The notes: a model not told the origin generated them from the letters alone. A DNA stretch of 64,000 nt from Pseudomonas sp. Au-Pse12 (GCF_021341665.1 NZ_JAJTTH010000013.1:95573-159572), one strand, 5' to 3'. Counted from the first letter of the stretch, positions 42,710-51,071 are shown. Numbers and translations are program-made.

Positions 42710-43786
42710 ATGAAGCTGGGAGCATTCATGATGCCGGCGCATCCGCGCCATCGTTCGCTTCGTGACGGTCATGTACATGACCTGGATACCCTGGAATATC
42801 TCGATCGCATCGGCTTTGAGGAAGCCTGGATCGGTGAGCACTACATGATGCCTTCAGAGCCGTGCCCCTCGCCTGACATTCTGATCGCCCAAGCCCTGCT
42901 CAAGACCCGGCGCATCAAGCTGGCGCCCGGAGCTTTCATGCTGCCATTCCACCACCCGGCGGAACTGGCGCACCGCATCTGTCTGCTGGACCACCTGGCA
43001 GAAGGGCGCTTGATGGTCGGCATCGGCGCGAGCGGTACCAACCTCGATTTGGAAATGTTCGATATCGACTACAAGTCCGGCGTTCATCGCGAGATGACCG
43101 CAGAGTCGATCAAGATCATGACGCTGTTCTGGGAGAGCGAAGGACCGTTCGAATACCGCGGCAAATTCTGGACCGTGAGGCGGCCCGCCGACCAGATGGA
43201 CAAATGCACGGGGTATCACCTCAAACCTTTTCAGCGGCCTTACCCGCCCATTGGCGTGACAGGGCTTTCGGCGTCGTCCGCGACGTTGAGCATTGCTGGG
43301 GCCAATGGCTGGATTCCCATCAGTTTCTGCTTTACCCCGCAATACCTGCACACCCATTGGCACGCCGTGGAGCGCGGCGCCCGCGAGGCCGGACGGGCAC
43401 CACCCTCACGGGCCCAATGGCGCGTCGGTCGCCCGTTCTTCGTTGCCGATACCGATGAGCAAGCCTGGAAGCTCTCGGTGGAAGGGGAGATGGGGCGCTA
43501 TTTCCGCGAAGACTATCTGCCGATGCTGGCGGGCAACAACGCCCTCGGGCTGCTCAAGCACGACCCCAACATGCCGGACAGTGACGTCACCCTGGAGTAT
43601 GTCGCCAAGCATTGCTGGATCGTCGGCTCGCCCTCGACAGTCAAGGCGCGGATCCAGGAAATGCAGGCGCTTTCCGGCGGTTTCGGGGTGCTGCACATCA
43701 TGTGCTTCGACCACCTCGATGAGCTGGAGGCGACACGCGAAAGTTACGCGGCACTGGCTGAGATCGTTGCCACCCAGATCGTCTGA
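42710..43786 (+). CDS. Luciferase-like (LLM) flavin monooxygenase, first gene of the PRPP-type operon
   Basis: The enzyme has 358 residues with the TIM-barrel bacterial luciferase-like fold. It uses FMNH2 and oxygen to oxidise an organic substrate. Landmarks are KLGAFMMPAHPRHRSLRD at the N-terminus, FEEAWIGEHYMMP (the E-H-Y variant of the family's EHH segment), PGAFMLPFHHPAELAHRICL, LAEGRLMVGIGASGTN and CWIVGSPSTVKARIQEM. AAGGAG precedes the ATG at 42710 by nine bases; the ATG at 42701 is the alternative. A partner flavin reductase gene is not in the window and could be supplied in trans. It begins the seven-gene operon. Confidence 0.88.
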   Translation: MKLGAFMMPAHPRHRSLRDGHVHDLDTLEYLDRIGFEEAWIGEHYMMPSEPCPSPDILIAQALLKTRRIKLAPGAFMLPFHHPAELAHRICLLDHLAEGRLMVGIGASGTNLDLEMFDIDYKSGVHREMTAESIKIMTLFWESEGPFEYRGKFWTVRRPADQMDKCTGYHLKPFQRPYPPIGVTGLSASSATLSIAGANGWIPISFCFTPQYLHTHWHAVERGAREAGRAPPSRAQWRVGRPFFVADTDEQAWKLSVEGEMGRYFREDYLPMLAGNNALGLLKHDPNMPDSDVTLEYVAKHCWIVGSPSTVKARIQEMQALSGGFGVLHIMCFDHLDELEATRESYAALAEIVATQIV

Positions 43787-43813
43787 CTCTCCACATGGAA
43801 AGGGGGAAACACC

Positions 43814-44443
43814 GTGACGTCATTTTTTGCGGCTGTTGGAAAACAGCCCACAGTCGCCGTTCTGGTGATTGATATGCAGCACGACTTTGTCGATGCCGAC
43901 GCCCCTATCAGCTGCAAGGGGGCACAGGACATCATCGCGAATATTCACGCACTGACGGCGTTGGCGAGGACCGCAGGCATTGCGGTGATCTACACCCAGG
44001 AATCTCACCGCAAGCAAAGGATCGATTTCGGGCTGGAGCTCGAATATGGCGAAACCGAGCATTGCCTCGAGGGCACGCGGGGACAGCAGATCATCGAAGA
44101 ACTGCTGCCGCATGACAGCGATTTCGTTCTAGTCAAGCGCCGCTACAGCGGCTTTTTCGCCACGGATCTTGACCTGCTGCTCAAGGGGCTGGGCGTCGAT
44201 ACGCTGATCCTCACCGGGGTGGCCACCGATGTCTGCGTGCGCGCCACGGCCCAGGATGCCTTGCAGCTGGATTATCGGGTGCTGGTCCCGCGCGAGTGCG
44301 TGGCGGGCACCAGCGAAGCACGGCATGTCGCGGCTCTGGAGCATATCGGCTATGTCCTTGGCCGCGTGCTGCCGCTGGAGGTGCTCATGCAGCAATTGCA
44401 GGCCGCCTGCCAGGCCCGAGCGACCCTGGAGGAGCCGGTATGA
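43814..44443 (+). CDS. RutB-like cysteine hydrolase (isochorismatase fold)
   Basis: The protein has 209 residues with the catalytic triad of the family: D20 in VLVIDMQHDF, K108 in VLVKRRYSGFF, and C141 in VATDVCVRATAQ. The phrase RYSGFF next to the lysine is shared with RutB, the ureidoacrylate amidohydrolase of pyrimidine breakdown. This suggests amide, carbamate or ureido hydrolysis and not isochorismate cleavage. Together with the flavin monooxygenase just upstream, it makes a RutA/RutB-like oxidise-then-hydrolyse pair. The start is GTG at 43814 after GGGGGA. The next gene overlaps its stop by four bases (ATGA), so the two are coupled. Confidence 0.85.
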   Translation: MTSFFAAVGKQPTVAVLVIDMQHDFVDADAPISCKGAQDIIANIHALTALARTAGIAVIYTQESHRKQRIDFGLELEYGETEHCLEGTRGQQIIEELLPHDSDFVLVKRRYSGFFATDLDLLLKGLGVDTLILTGVATDVCVRATAQDALQLDYRVLVPRECVAGTSEARHVAALEHIGYVLGRVLPLEVLMQQLQAACQARATLEEPV

Positions 44444-45486
44444 CGGGGCAAGGCCTTGGGCACAAGGTCGACTACAAACAGCTGATTCGGGTACTGGTGG
44501 AGGAGGGGGGCGATCTGTCCAGGCCTGAAGCCAGGGCCGTGGTCGAGGCGATTCTCAATCTTCAATTCAGTGACCTGCAAATCGCCGCAACGCTGGTGGC
44601 CCTGAGTCGCAAGGGCGAGACCGCAGATGAGCTGGCGGGGGCGATCGACGCGATTCTCAGTCGCAGCCCACCGCTGCAGACCGGCTTCGACACGGCCATC
44701 GATATTGGCGGCACGGGCGGTGATCGCGCCGGCACCTTCAATATTTCCACCACGGCAGCCTTTATTGTCGCGGCCGCCGGGGTGCCGGTGATCAAGCACG
44801 GCAACCGCAGCGTGACCAGCCAGTGCGGCAGCAGCGACATGATCGCGGCACTGGGCGTGGACCTCGAGCGCAGCAGCACTCAGGAGCAGGTCAGTGCCGA
44901 CCTGGCCGCCTGCAATTTTGCCTTTGTCGCCACCTCCAGCAGTCATCGCTTTGCCCCGCGCCTCGGCGCAATCCGCCGTGAGCTGGGCATCCGCAGCCTG
45001 TTCAATCTGGTAGGGCCGCTGGTGCACCCGGCCCGGGTCAAGCGGCAGCTGGTCGGTGTCGCCCGTCCGGCTCATCTGGATCTGCTGGCGCGCACGCTGG
45101 TCAGTATCGGCCGGGAACAGGCATTCGTGGTGCATGGGGTCGACGGGCTCGATGAAGTGAGTTGCGTGGGTGAAACCCTGATCACTCACGTGCGCCATGG
45201 GGTCATCAGAACGTTCAGCACGCAGCCCCGGGATTTCGGTGTTGCGCCCTGTTGCATGGCGGATCTCGCAGGCGGCGGCCCCGAGCGCAACGCGCAACTC
45301 TGTGCCGCAATCCTGGGGGGCGAGCATGGACCTTGCAGCGATGCGGCGATCGTTGCCGCCAGTGCGCTGCTGGTGTTGAGCGGCAAGGCCGAAGGTTTTA
45401 TGGAAGGTGCAGAGCTGGCTCGACATGCCATCGAGTCGGGAAAGGCATACCAGGGATTTCAGGTTTTTTTGGGGCAGGGACGATGA
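44440..45486 (+). CDS. TrpD-like phosphoribosyltransferase with altered acceptor pocket
   Basis: The protein has 348 residues with the anthranilate phosphoribosyltransferase fold. The PRPP glycine loop GGTGGD and TFNIST (about 90-104) are intact. The loop KHGNRSVTSQCGSSD keeps the HGN residues, and RRELGIRSLFNL keeps the Arg that binds the carboxylate of anthranilate. Yet the acceptor segment that usually reads YHPAMK reads SHRFAPR here (about 168-174), and GPLxNP is GPLVHP. These changes suggest that a related aromatic amino acid, not anthranilate itself, is phosphoribosylated. No trpE or trpC is nearby. ATG 44440 overlaps the stop of the hydrolase, and its own stop overlaps the next start. 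Confidence 0.85.
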   Translation: MTGQGLGHKVDYKQLIRVLVEEGGDLSRPEARAVVEAILNLQFSDLQIAATLVALSRKGETADELAGAIDAILSRSPPLQTGFDTAIDIGGTGGDRAGTFNISTTAAFIVAAAGVPVIKHGNRSVTSQCGSSDMIAALGVDLERSSTQEQVSADLAACNFAFVATSSSHRFAPRLGAIRRELGIRSLFNLVGPLVHPARVKRQLVGVARPAHLDLLARTLVSIGREQAFVVHGVDGLDEVSCVGETLITHVRHGVIRTFSTQPRDFGVAPCCMADLAGGGPERNAQLCAAILGGEHGPCSDAAIVAASALLVLSGKAEGFMEGAELARHAIESGKAYQGFQVFLGQGR

Positions 45487-46694
45487 AAACAACCATAAAG
45501 ATTTGCGGCATCACCTCGTTGGAAGATGCGCTGGCGGCGATTGATGCAGGGGCCGATGCGCTGGGTTTTGTGTTCTCGCCAAGCCCTCGCCAGGTCAGCC
45601 CGGAGGTGGTTCGCAGCATTGTCGAAAAGCTGCCGCCATTCATTTGCACGGTCGCTGTGTTTGTCGATGAACCCCTGCATTCGCTGCTGGAACTGATCAC
45701 CTATACGGGGGTTTCGATGGTCCAGCTGCAAGGGGCCGAAACCAACGACTACTGCCAGAAAATCCCCCTGCCGGTGATCAAGGGGTTCCGCATCGGCAGC
45801 CAGGTGGATGTGGCGCGGATCAACGCCTACGACGTGAGTGCGTATCTTTTCGACAGCCATGTCCTGGGGCAGGACGGCGGGACCGGGCAGCGTTTTGACT
45901 GGTCGCTGTTGCAGCCTCAGGCTTTTTCACGGCCGGTGATTGTTGCCGGTGGCTTGAACGCGGGCAATGTGCAGCAGGTGATGGCATGCCTGAACCCCGC
46001 CGGGGTTGATGTCAGCAGCGGTGTCGCGGCGAGCGCACGGAACAAGGACCCGGCGCAAATGCGCGGGTTTGTCGCGGCGGTCAGAGAGCTGGACCAGGCC
46101 CCGGCAGGCAACGACGGCGCGGTCGACCTGCTGCACGAGGCCTTTCACCAGCGCCCGCTGGTCGAGATCAATGGCCGGCAGTTCCTGATCAACTCATTGA
46201 CCGAGCAGGTGCCGGCGACCCCGGCCGCCCTGTTGCGGGTGGCTGCGCAACGGGTGTGCGACGCCTGCGACTTTGCTCCGGGAATGAAGCTGGTGGGCGA
46301 GGAAGACAAGGGCGGTGTGCTGCTGGCTGCTGTGGCGCTGCAATCCGGGCTGCCCTTCGGTATCGCCCGTTGGTACCCCTCGGGGCTGGAGGGACAGGTC
46401 AAGGTCGGTTTCGATTGCGAGTATGTCTCCGGTGAGCTGTACCTCAACGGGGTGGAGCCGGGCGATCGGGTGATTATCGTCGACGACCTGATCAGTACCG
46501 GGGGCACGCTTATCGGCTTGATCGAGGCCGTGCGACAGGCGGGCGCCACCGTCGAGCAGGTGGTCTGCGTGGCGGAGAAGGTTGATTACGCCGGTGTCGA
46601 GCGCGTCAGGCACGCCACCGGGTTGACGGTAAAGACGCTGGTTCGGGTGCAGGTCACGGGGCACAGCTCGAGCGTGGTCAGCATCGCCTACTAA
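45483..46694 (+). CDS. TrpF domain fused to an APRT-type phosphoribosyltransferase
   Basis: The 403-residue protein has two domains. Residues 1-202 are phosphoribosylanthranilate isomerase: the catalytic Cys8 in KICGI, the catalytic Asp124 in AYLFDS, GGTGQRFDW (132-140) and GVDVSSGV. Residues 215-403 are a type I phosphoribosyltransferase of the APRT branch: LVGEEDKGGVLLAAVALQSG, then the PRPP motif VIIVDDLISTGGTL (330-343). The first would isomerise a phosphoribosyl amine to the ketone (Amadori) form; the second would transfer or remove a phosphoribosyl group on a base. The pairing is unusual. ATG 45483 overlaps the TrpD-like stop. Confidence 0.85.
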   Translation: MKTTIKICGITSLEDALAAIDAGADALGFVFSPSPRQVSPEVVRSIVEKLPPFICTVAVFVDEPLHSLLELITYTGVSMVQLQGAETNDYCQKIPLPVIKGFRIGSQVDVARINAYDVSAYLFDSHVLGQDGGTGQRFDWSLLQPQAFSRPVIVAGGLNAGNVQQVMACLNPAGVDVSSGVAASARNKDPAQMRGFVAAVRELDQAPAGNDGAVDLLHEAFHQRPLVEINGRQFLINSLTEQVPATPAALLRVAAQRVCDACDFAPGMKLVGEEDKGGVLLAAVALQSGLPFGIARWYPSGLEGQVKVGFDCEYVSGELYLNGVEPGDRVIIVDDLISTGGTLIGLIEAVRQAGATVEQVVCVAEKVDYAGVERVRHATGLTVKTLVRVQVTGHSSSVVSIAY

Positions 46695-46750
46695 CCGATC
46701 CGGTCGTTGCAATACCGGGTTCGCGTCACTTGATCCGAGAGGAAACAGAT

Positions 46751-48004
46751 ATGCAAACCAAGCTATTCCCGGGCTGGTACGTGGTCTTTGCGGCGCACGT
46801 ACTGCTGGCGCTGATCTTCGGCGCCGCCTATTCCTTCGGCGCCTTCTTTTCCCAGCTGCAGGCCAATTTCGATGCCGGGCGGTTTTCCGTGGCCTCGGTC
46901 TTTTCCCTCACCGCGTTCATCTACTACGCGCTTGGGGTGGTCTCAGGTGCGCTGGCCGACCGGATCTCGACACGCCGGGTGGTGAGTGCCGGGGTGGTGC
47001 TGCTGGCCCTGGGTTTTTTCGTCAGCAGCATGGCCTCGGGGTCGTTGCAGTGGTTTATCGCCGCCTTCTGTTCCCTGGTCGGTCTGGGGGTGGGCCTGGT
47101 CTATGTGCCTACGGTCACCGCCGTTCAGCGCTGGTTCGTCAGAAACCGCAGCAAGGCCTCGGGGATCGCGCTGGCGGGAACCGGCGTGGGGACCTTTGTC
47201 GGGCCACTGGCGGCCGGTCTGTTGATGCAGCATTTCTCCTGGGAAACCACCATGCGCCTCTTCGCCCTGGTCATCCTCGTGGCCGGACTCTGGGTGGCGC
47301 TGCTGGTCAGAAGCCAGCCACAGGAACTCGGCCTGCTGCCGGACGGTGATCAACCGAGTGCCGGCAGCAGCGGGCCACCAGCCAGCCATGCGAGTGGCAT
47401 GCGCCTGGCCGAAGCCCTCGTCAGCGCGCGGTTCTGGTGGTACTTCGGGGCGATATTCTGCGGTTCGGTGGGGCTCTTTATCGCCTTGGTGCACATCAAC
47501 CCCTATGCCCAGCAATACGCCCTGTCCGCTACCCAGGCCAACCTGTTGATCGGCTTGATCGGTGTGGGGAATGTGGCTGGAAGGCTGTTTCTGGGCACCA
47601 TCGGCGACCGCATCGGCGCTCGCCGTCTACTGCTGGTGCTGACCTGCGCGCTGGTCCTCCTCAACCTGTTCTGGGTCAATGCCCAGGGTTTTGTGGCGCT
47701 GGCGCTGTTTGCCGTGCTGTTTGGCGTGGCCAATGGCGGATGCATTGCGCTCTACCCGTCGGTGGCGGCCACCTGGTTCGGCACCCAGAACCTGGGGGCG
47801 ATCCTCGGTGCGCTGTATACCTCGGTAGGTGTTGCGGCCCTAGTGGGAGGCAGCCTCGGCGGGCTGCTTTTCGACCTGTATCAGGGCTATGCCGCGTCCA
47901 TCCTGCTGGGGGCCATCTGTGCGCTGCTGTCGGTGCTCTTCATCCTGATCGCCGGTCGCCAGAGCGGGCCGCCGCCCCTGGCTGCCGAAACACTGCGGTC
48001 TTGA
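46751..48004 (+). CDS. MFS transporter, monocarboxylate/oxalate-formate antiporter-like
   Basis: The protein has 417 residues and twelve hydrophobic segments. It starts QTKLFPGWYVVFAAHVLLAL and has the MFS loop GALADRISTRR between helices 2 and 3 and FLGTIGDRIGARRLL between helices 8 and 9. The MCT-like helix-1 and loop pattern (GAAYSFGAFFSQLQANF) suggests transport of small carboxylates, in or out. GAGAGGAAACAG precedes the ATG at 46751. Its place in the middle of the operon points to import of the substrate or export of the product of the pathway. Confidence 0.85.
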   Translation: MQTKLFPGWYVVFAAHVLLALIFGAAYSFGAFFSQLQANFDAGRFSVASVFSLTAFIYYALGVVSGALADRISTRRVVSAGVVLLALGFFVSSMASGSLQWFIAAFCSLVGLGVGLVYVPTVTAVQRWFVRNRSKASGIALAGTGVGTFVGPLAAGLLMQHFSWETTMRLFALVILVAGLWVALLVRSQPQELGLLPDGDQPSAGSSGPPASHASGMRLAEALVSARFWWYFGAIFCGSVGLFIALVHINPYAQQYALSATQANLLIGLIGVGNVAGRLFLGTIGDRIGARRLLLVLTCALVLLNLFWVNAQGFVALALFAVLFGVANGGCIALYPSVAATWFGTQNLGAILGALYTSVGVAALVGGSLGGLLFDLYQGYAASILLGAICALLSVLFILIAGRQSGPPPLAAETLRS

Positions 48005-48022
48005 GCGCAATGGAGGTAGAAG

Positions 48023-49441
48023 GTGTTGGAGATTTATGACCTGCGCTCGGCCCTGAGCGCGCTTGAGCACGCCGGGCATAACCTGGTGCGCGTCGATGAG
48101 GCGCTGGATCCGCATCTGGATCTGCTCGACCACTACCTGGCTTCGTATCGAACGCCCTTCAACTCGTGGATGAGCGCCGAGCAGCCGTTGCGGTTGTACG
48201 AACGGCCGAAAACCGGAGTGTTTCCCGTGCTGCTGGGGCTGTTTGGCAGCCGTGCCAGAACAGCGTTCTACCTCGACCCCGCTGCTCGCGATGGTGAGCG
48301 CCTGAGCAACGCCGGGCTGATTCACCGGGCGATCGCGGCGCCGCGTGCGCCGGTTTGTCGAGCTCAGGCATCAGCGCGGGCAGTGGTGGAGCATCCCGAC
48401 TTGCATGCCTTGCTACCAGCGCTGACCTGTGCCCCGGGCGATCCGGGGCCGACGGTGACGCTGGGCCTGGTGTATGCCCGCGATGAGCAGACCGGGGCCG
48501 CCAATTGCTCGGTGCATCGCATCACCCTCAAGCCCGGGTCGGTGGCGATTGCGATCTTCCCCGGCGGGCACCTGCAGCGCTTGATCGACATTCATGTCGC
48601 CCGCGGCCAGCGCCTGCCCGTCTCGATCAATATCGGCCTGGACCCGGCCATCTACCTGGCCGCGGCGCTGAGCAAACCGGCCCTGGCCTTTGGCGATGAC
48701 GAACTGGGGGTCTACGGCGCCCTGCGTGGGCGCGGCGTCGAACTCGCGCCTTGCCTGACCAACAGCGGCCGGTTTATCGACCATGCCGAGATCGTGATCG
48801 AAGCAACGCTAGGGGCCGAGAAGGAGTTCGAATCGCCGGCGGGGCCCGATGGCGAGGCACTCTCCATGCCGGAGTACCTGGGCTATTTCTCCCCCTGTGG
48901 CGAGGTCTCGACCCTGCACGTCAGCGCGCTGACCCACAGGCCCGGCGCCCTCTATCAGGCGCTCTCAGGGCCTGGTCGGGAGCAGTCGGAGCTGTTGGGG
49001 GCGGGGCAGGAAGCGTCGATTTTCCGTCTGTTGCAGGAGCAGGGGGTGGGCGCGCTGGTGCGGGAGATCGTCGCGCAACCGGCGGGGGGCGGGCATTTGT
49101 TGACGGTCATCCAGGTCCTCAAACGCTGTGAAGCCGATGACGAACGCGTGCGGGCAATCGCCGAAGTGCTGCTTGAGCACATTGCTGCCACCAAGAACCT
49201 GGTACTGGTGGATGCCGACGTCAACCCGTACTCGATCGAGGATGTGATGTGGGCGATGTCCACAAGGTTTCGCGCCGACAGGGATATTCACAGCACTCGG
49301 GCGTTGCGCGGCACCCCCCTGGATCCCAGTCAGTCGTCGCTCTATTGTTCGGCCGAACCTGAAGGTTTCACCCGCAAGAGCGTCCTCGATTGCACGGTGC
49401 CCTTCAGCCTCAGGGCACGCTTTCGCCGGGCGTTCTGCTGA
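48023..49441 (+). CDS. Divergent UbiD-family decarboxylase
   Basis: The protein has 472 residues. UbiD enzymes use prenylated FMN to add or remove CO2 on unsaturated or aromatic acids. Here NCSVHRITLKPGSVAIA (about 161-177) corresponds to the N-x-G-x-Y/H-R-x prFMN segment, GQRLPVSINIGLDPAIYLAA (about 195-214) to the conserved central strand, and HAEIVIEATL (254-263) plus MPEYLGYFS to the acidic part of the catalytic triad. Residues R166, E256/E260 and E284 are the candidates. The start is GTG at 48023, with GGAGG six bases before. No UbiX gene is in the window, so prFMN must come from elsewhere. It could replace TrpC's decarboxylation step here. Confidence 0.8.
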   Translation: MLEIYDLRSALSALEHAGHNLVRVDEALDPHLDLLDHYLASYRTPFNSWMSAEQPLRLYERPKTGVFPVLLGLFGSRARTAFYLDPAARDGERLSNAGLIHRAIAAPRAPVCRAQASARAVVEHPDLHALLPALTCAPGDPGPTVTLGLVYARDEQTGAANCSVHRITLKPGSVAIAIFPGGHLQRLIDIHVARGQRLPVSINIGLDPAIYLAAALSKPALAFGDDELGVYGALRGRGVELAPCLTNSGRFIDHAEIVIEATLGAEKEFESPAGPDGEALSMPEYLGYFSPCGEVSTLHVSALTHRPGALYQALSGPGREQSELLGAGQEASIFRLLQEQGVGALVREIVAQPAGGGHLLTVIQVLKRCEADDERVRAIAEVLLEHIAATKNLVLVDADVNPYSIEDVMWAMSTRFRADRDIHSTRALRGTPLDPSQSSLYCSAEPEGFTRKSVLDCTVPFSLRARFRRAFC

Positions 49442-49518
49442 CTCGGCGGTGGCGTTCGTGAACCCACAGCGGCCCGGTGCAGCCCGGGTCTTTATCAACC
49501 TGGAGAGCGTGTCGCGCC

Positions 49519-50181
49519 ATGCGCTATTGCACCTTGCTGATGGATTTCGATGGCACCCTGTTTGATACCCGCCAGGCTATCCGGCTGACCCTTGCGCAGT
49601 TGACGGAGCGTCGTGGCGTGGCGGCATTCGAGGGGGCCGCGGTGGATGCGGTGATTGACCAGGGGCTGGCACTCGCGCCAATGCTTCGCCGGCTCGTGCC
49701 CGAGGGGAACGCCGGGCTGCTGGAGGAATGGATCGCTGATTACCGGAGTCTCTACAACGGCGGGCTCGGGGTGGCGCACAGTGCACCCTATCCGGGGGTC
49801 GAGGCGGTGCTGCAGCATGCGCAGCACCATGGCATCGAGCTGTTTATCGTGTCCAACAAAGGCCTGGCGTCGGTTCTGGTCAGCCTGGAGCACTATCGCC
49901 TGCGGCACTATTTCCGCGAGGTGATTGCGGCCGTCGACGAGCGTCCGCCGAAGCCGCAACCGGCAAGCTTTCTGGCGCAGATACAACCCTTGATCGGCCA
50001 TCAAAGCAGTGAGCAGGTGCTGGTGGTTGGCGATACCGAGGTTGATCTGCACTATGCGCGCAACATCGGTGCGCCAAGTTGCTGGGCCGCGTATGGCTAT
50101 GGGCAAGCGGCAGCTGCACAAGGGCTCTCCCCGGACTTTGTTATCCAGGCCCCGCAGGACCTGCTGCAGATCATGCGTTAG
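49519..50181 (+). CDS. HAD-family phosphatase, Gph-like
   Basis: The protein has 220 residues. The haloacid-dehalogenase motifs are MDFDGTLFD with nucleophile D9 and acid D11, FIVSNKG (motif II), PKPQPASF around the Lys of motif III and VVGDTEVDLHYARNIGA (motif IV). The cap-domain length fits phosphoglycolate phosphatase-like enzymes acting on sugar phosphates. In this operon it may remove the phosphate from a ribosylated intermediate. A 77-base gap follows the UbiD gene, so it is the loosest member of the operon but runs on the same strand. The start ATG at 49519 gives MRYCTLLM. Confidence 0.85.
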   Translation: MRYCTLLMDFDGTLFDTRQAIRLTLAQLTERRGVAAFEGAAVDAVIDQGLALAPMLRRLVPEGNAGLLEEWIADYRSLYNGGLGVAHSAPYPGVEAVLQHAQHHGIELFIVSNKGLASVLVSLEHYRLRHYFREVIAAVDERPPKPQPASFLAQIQPLIGHQSSEQVLVVGDTEVDLHYARNIGAPSCWAAYGYGQAAAAQGLSPDFVIQAPQDLLQIMR

Positions 50182-50288
50182 AAGGGCGGGTGCAGGTTTG
50201 CCTGGAGGCTCGGGGGGCTTGCGGCAGAGGTTGTGTTTGCCCGGCTGCCTGGCTAACCTCGCAAAAACACGCAAGAGCGGGCACAAGC

Positions 50289-51071
50289 ATGCAAAACCTT
50301 CATCCGGCAGCCGAGCTGCCCTCCCTGCGCCGGCAGAAAATCCTGCTGTTGCTGGAACGCGACGGCAAGGTCATGGCCGCCGAGCTGAGCCGGCATTTCG
50401 CCGTTTCCGAAGACACCATCCGCCGCGACCTCGCCGAGCTGGATGCCAATGGCCTGGTGCAGCGGGTCCATGGCGGCGCGCTGCCGCGGCCCAAGGACAG
50501 CGGCAAGGACTACTTCACTCGGGTGGCCGAAACCAGCGAGGCGAAATGGCGTCTGGCGCAGTTTGCCGTGCAGTGGGTGAAAGACGGCCAGACGGTGCTG
50601 TTCGATTCCGGTTCCACCACCTTGCATATCGCCCAGTCCCTGCCGGCCGATATCCGCCTGACCGCGGTCACCGCCTCGCCGATGATTGCCGTGGCCCTGG
50701 CCGAATACCCCGGGGTCAAGGTGATTCTCGTGGGCGGCCAGCTCAACCCGGCCACCCTGTCCGCCAGCGGTCATGAAGCGCTGCGGATGATCCAGGGGAT
50801 CAAGGCCGACCTGATGTTCACCGGGGTCTGCGCGATTCACCCGGAAATCGGCATCAGCTCCCTGCATTTCGATGAAGTGCCGATCAAGCAGGCGATGTTC
50901 GACAGTGCCGCCGAGGTGATTGCCGTGACCACCGCCGACAAGCTGGGCGCCATGGAGCCCTTTGTGGTGGTGCCGTGCCAGCGCCTGCAGCGGCTGGTCA
51001 CCGAGCGGGAAGTGCCTGAGGTGGATATCCAGGGCTATCGGCAGCTGGGAATCGAGGTGCTGCTGGCTTGA
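50289..51071 (+). CDS. DeoR/GlpR-family regulator
   Basis: The protein has 260 residues. An N-terminal DeoR helix-turn-helix reads LPSLRRQKILLLLERDGKVM and VSEDTIRRDLAELDANGLVQ (about 11-55). A sugar-phosphate-isomerase-like effector domain follows (VLFDSGSTTLHIAQSLP, VGGQLNPATLSASGHEALRM, MFTGVCAIHPEIGIS). DeoR regulators sense phosphorylated sugars. It starts 107 bases after the HAD phosphatase and is on the same strand, so it could sense a sugar phosphate from that operon, or be a core gene with other targets. The DNA region between them has no clear operator. Confidence 0.88.
   Translation: MQNLHPAAELPSLRRQKILLLLERDGKVMAAELSRHFAVSEDTIRRDLAELDANGLVQRVHGGALPRPKDSGKDYFTRVAETSEAKWRLAQFAVQWVKDGQTVLFDSGSTTLHIAQSLPADIRLTAVTASPMIAVALAEYPGVKVILVGGQLNPATLSASGHEALRMIQGIKADLMFTGVCAIHPEIGISSLHFDEVPIKQAMFDSAAEVIAVTTADKLGAMEPFVVVPCQRLQRLVTEREVPEVDIQGYRQLGIEVLLA

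Noticed and set aside
44440..46694. Tryptophan biosynthesis operon
   Set aside because: Only TrpD- and TrpF-like proteins are present; TrpE, TrpC, TrpA and TrpB are absent, and the acceptor loop of TrpD is changed.
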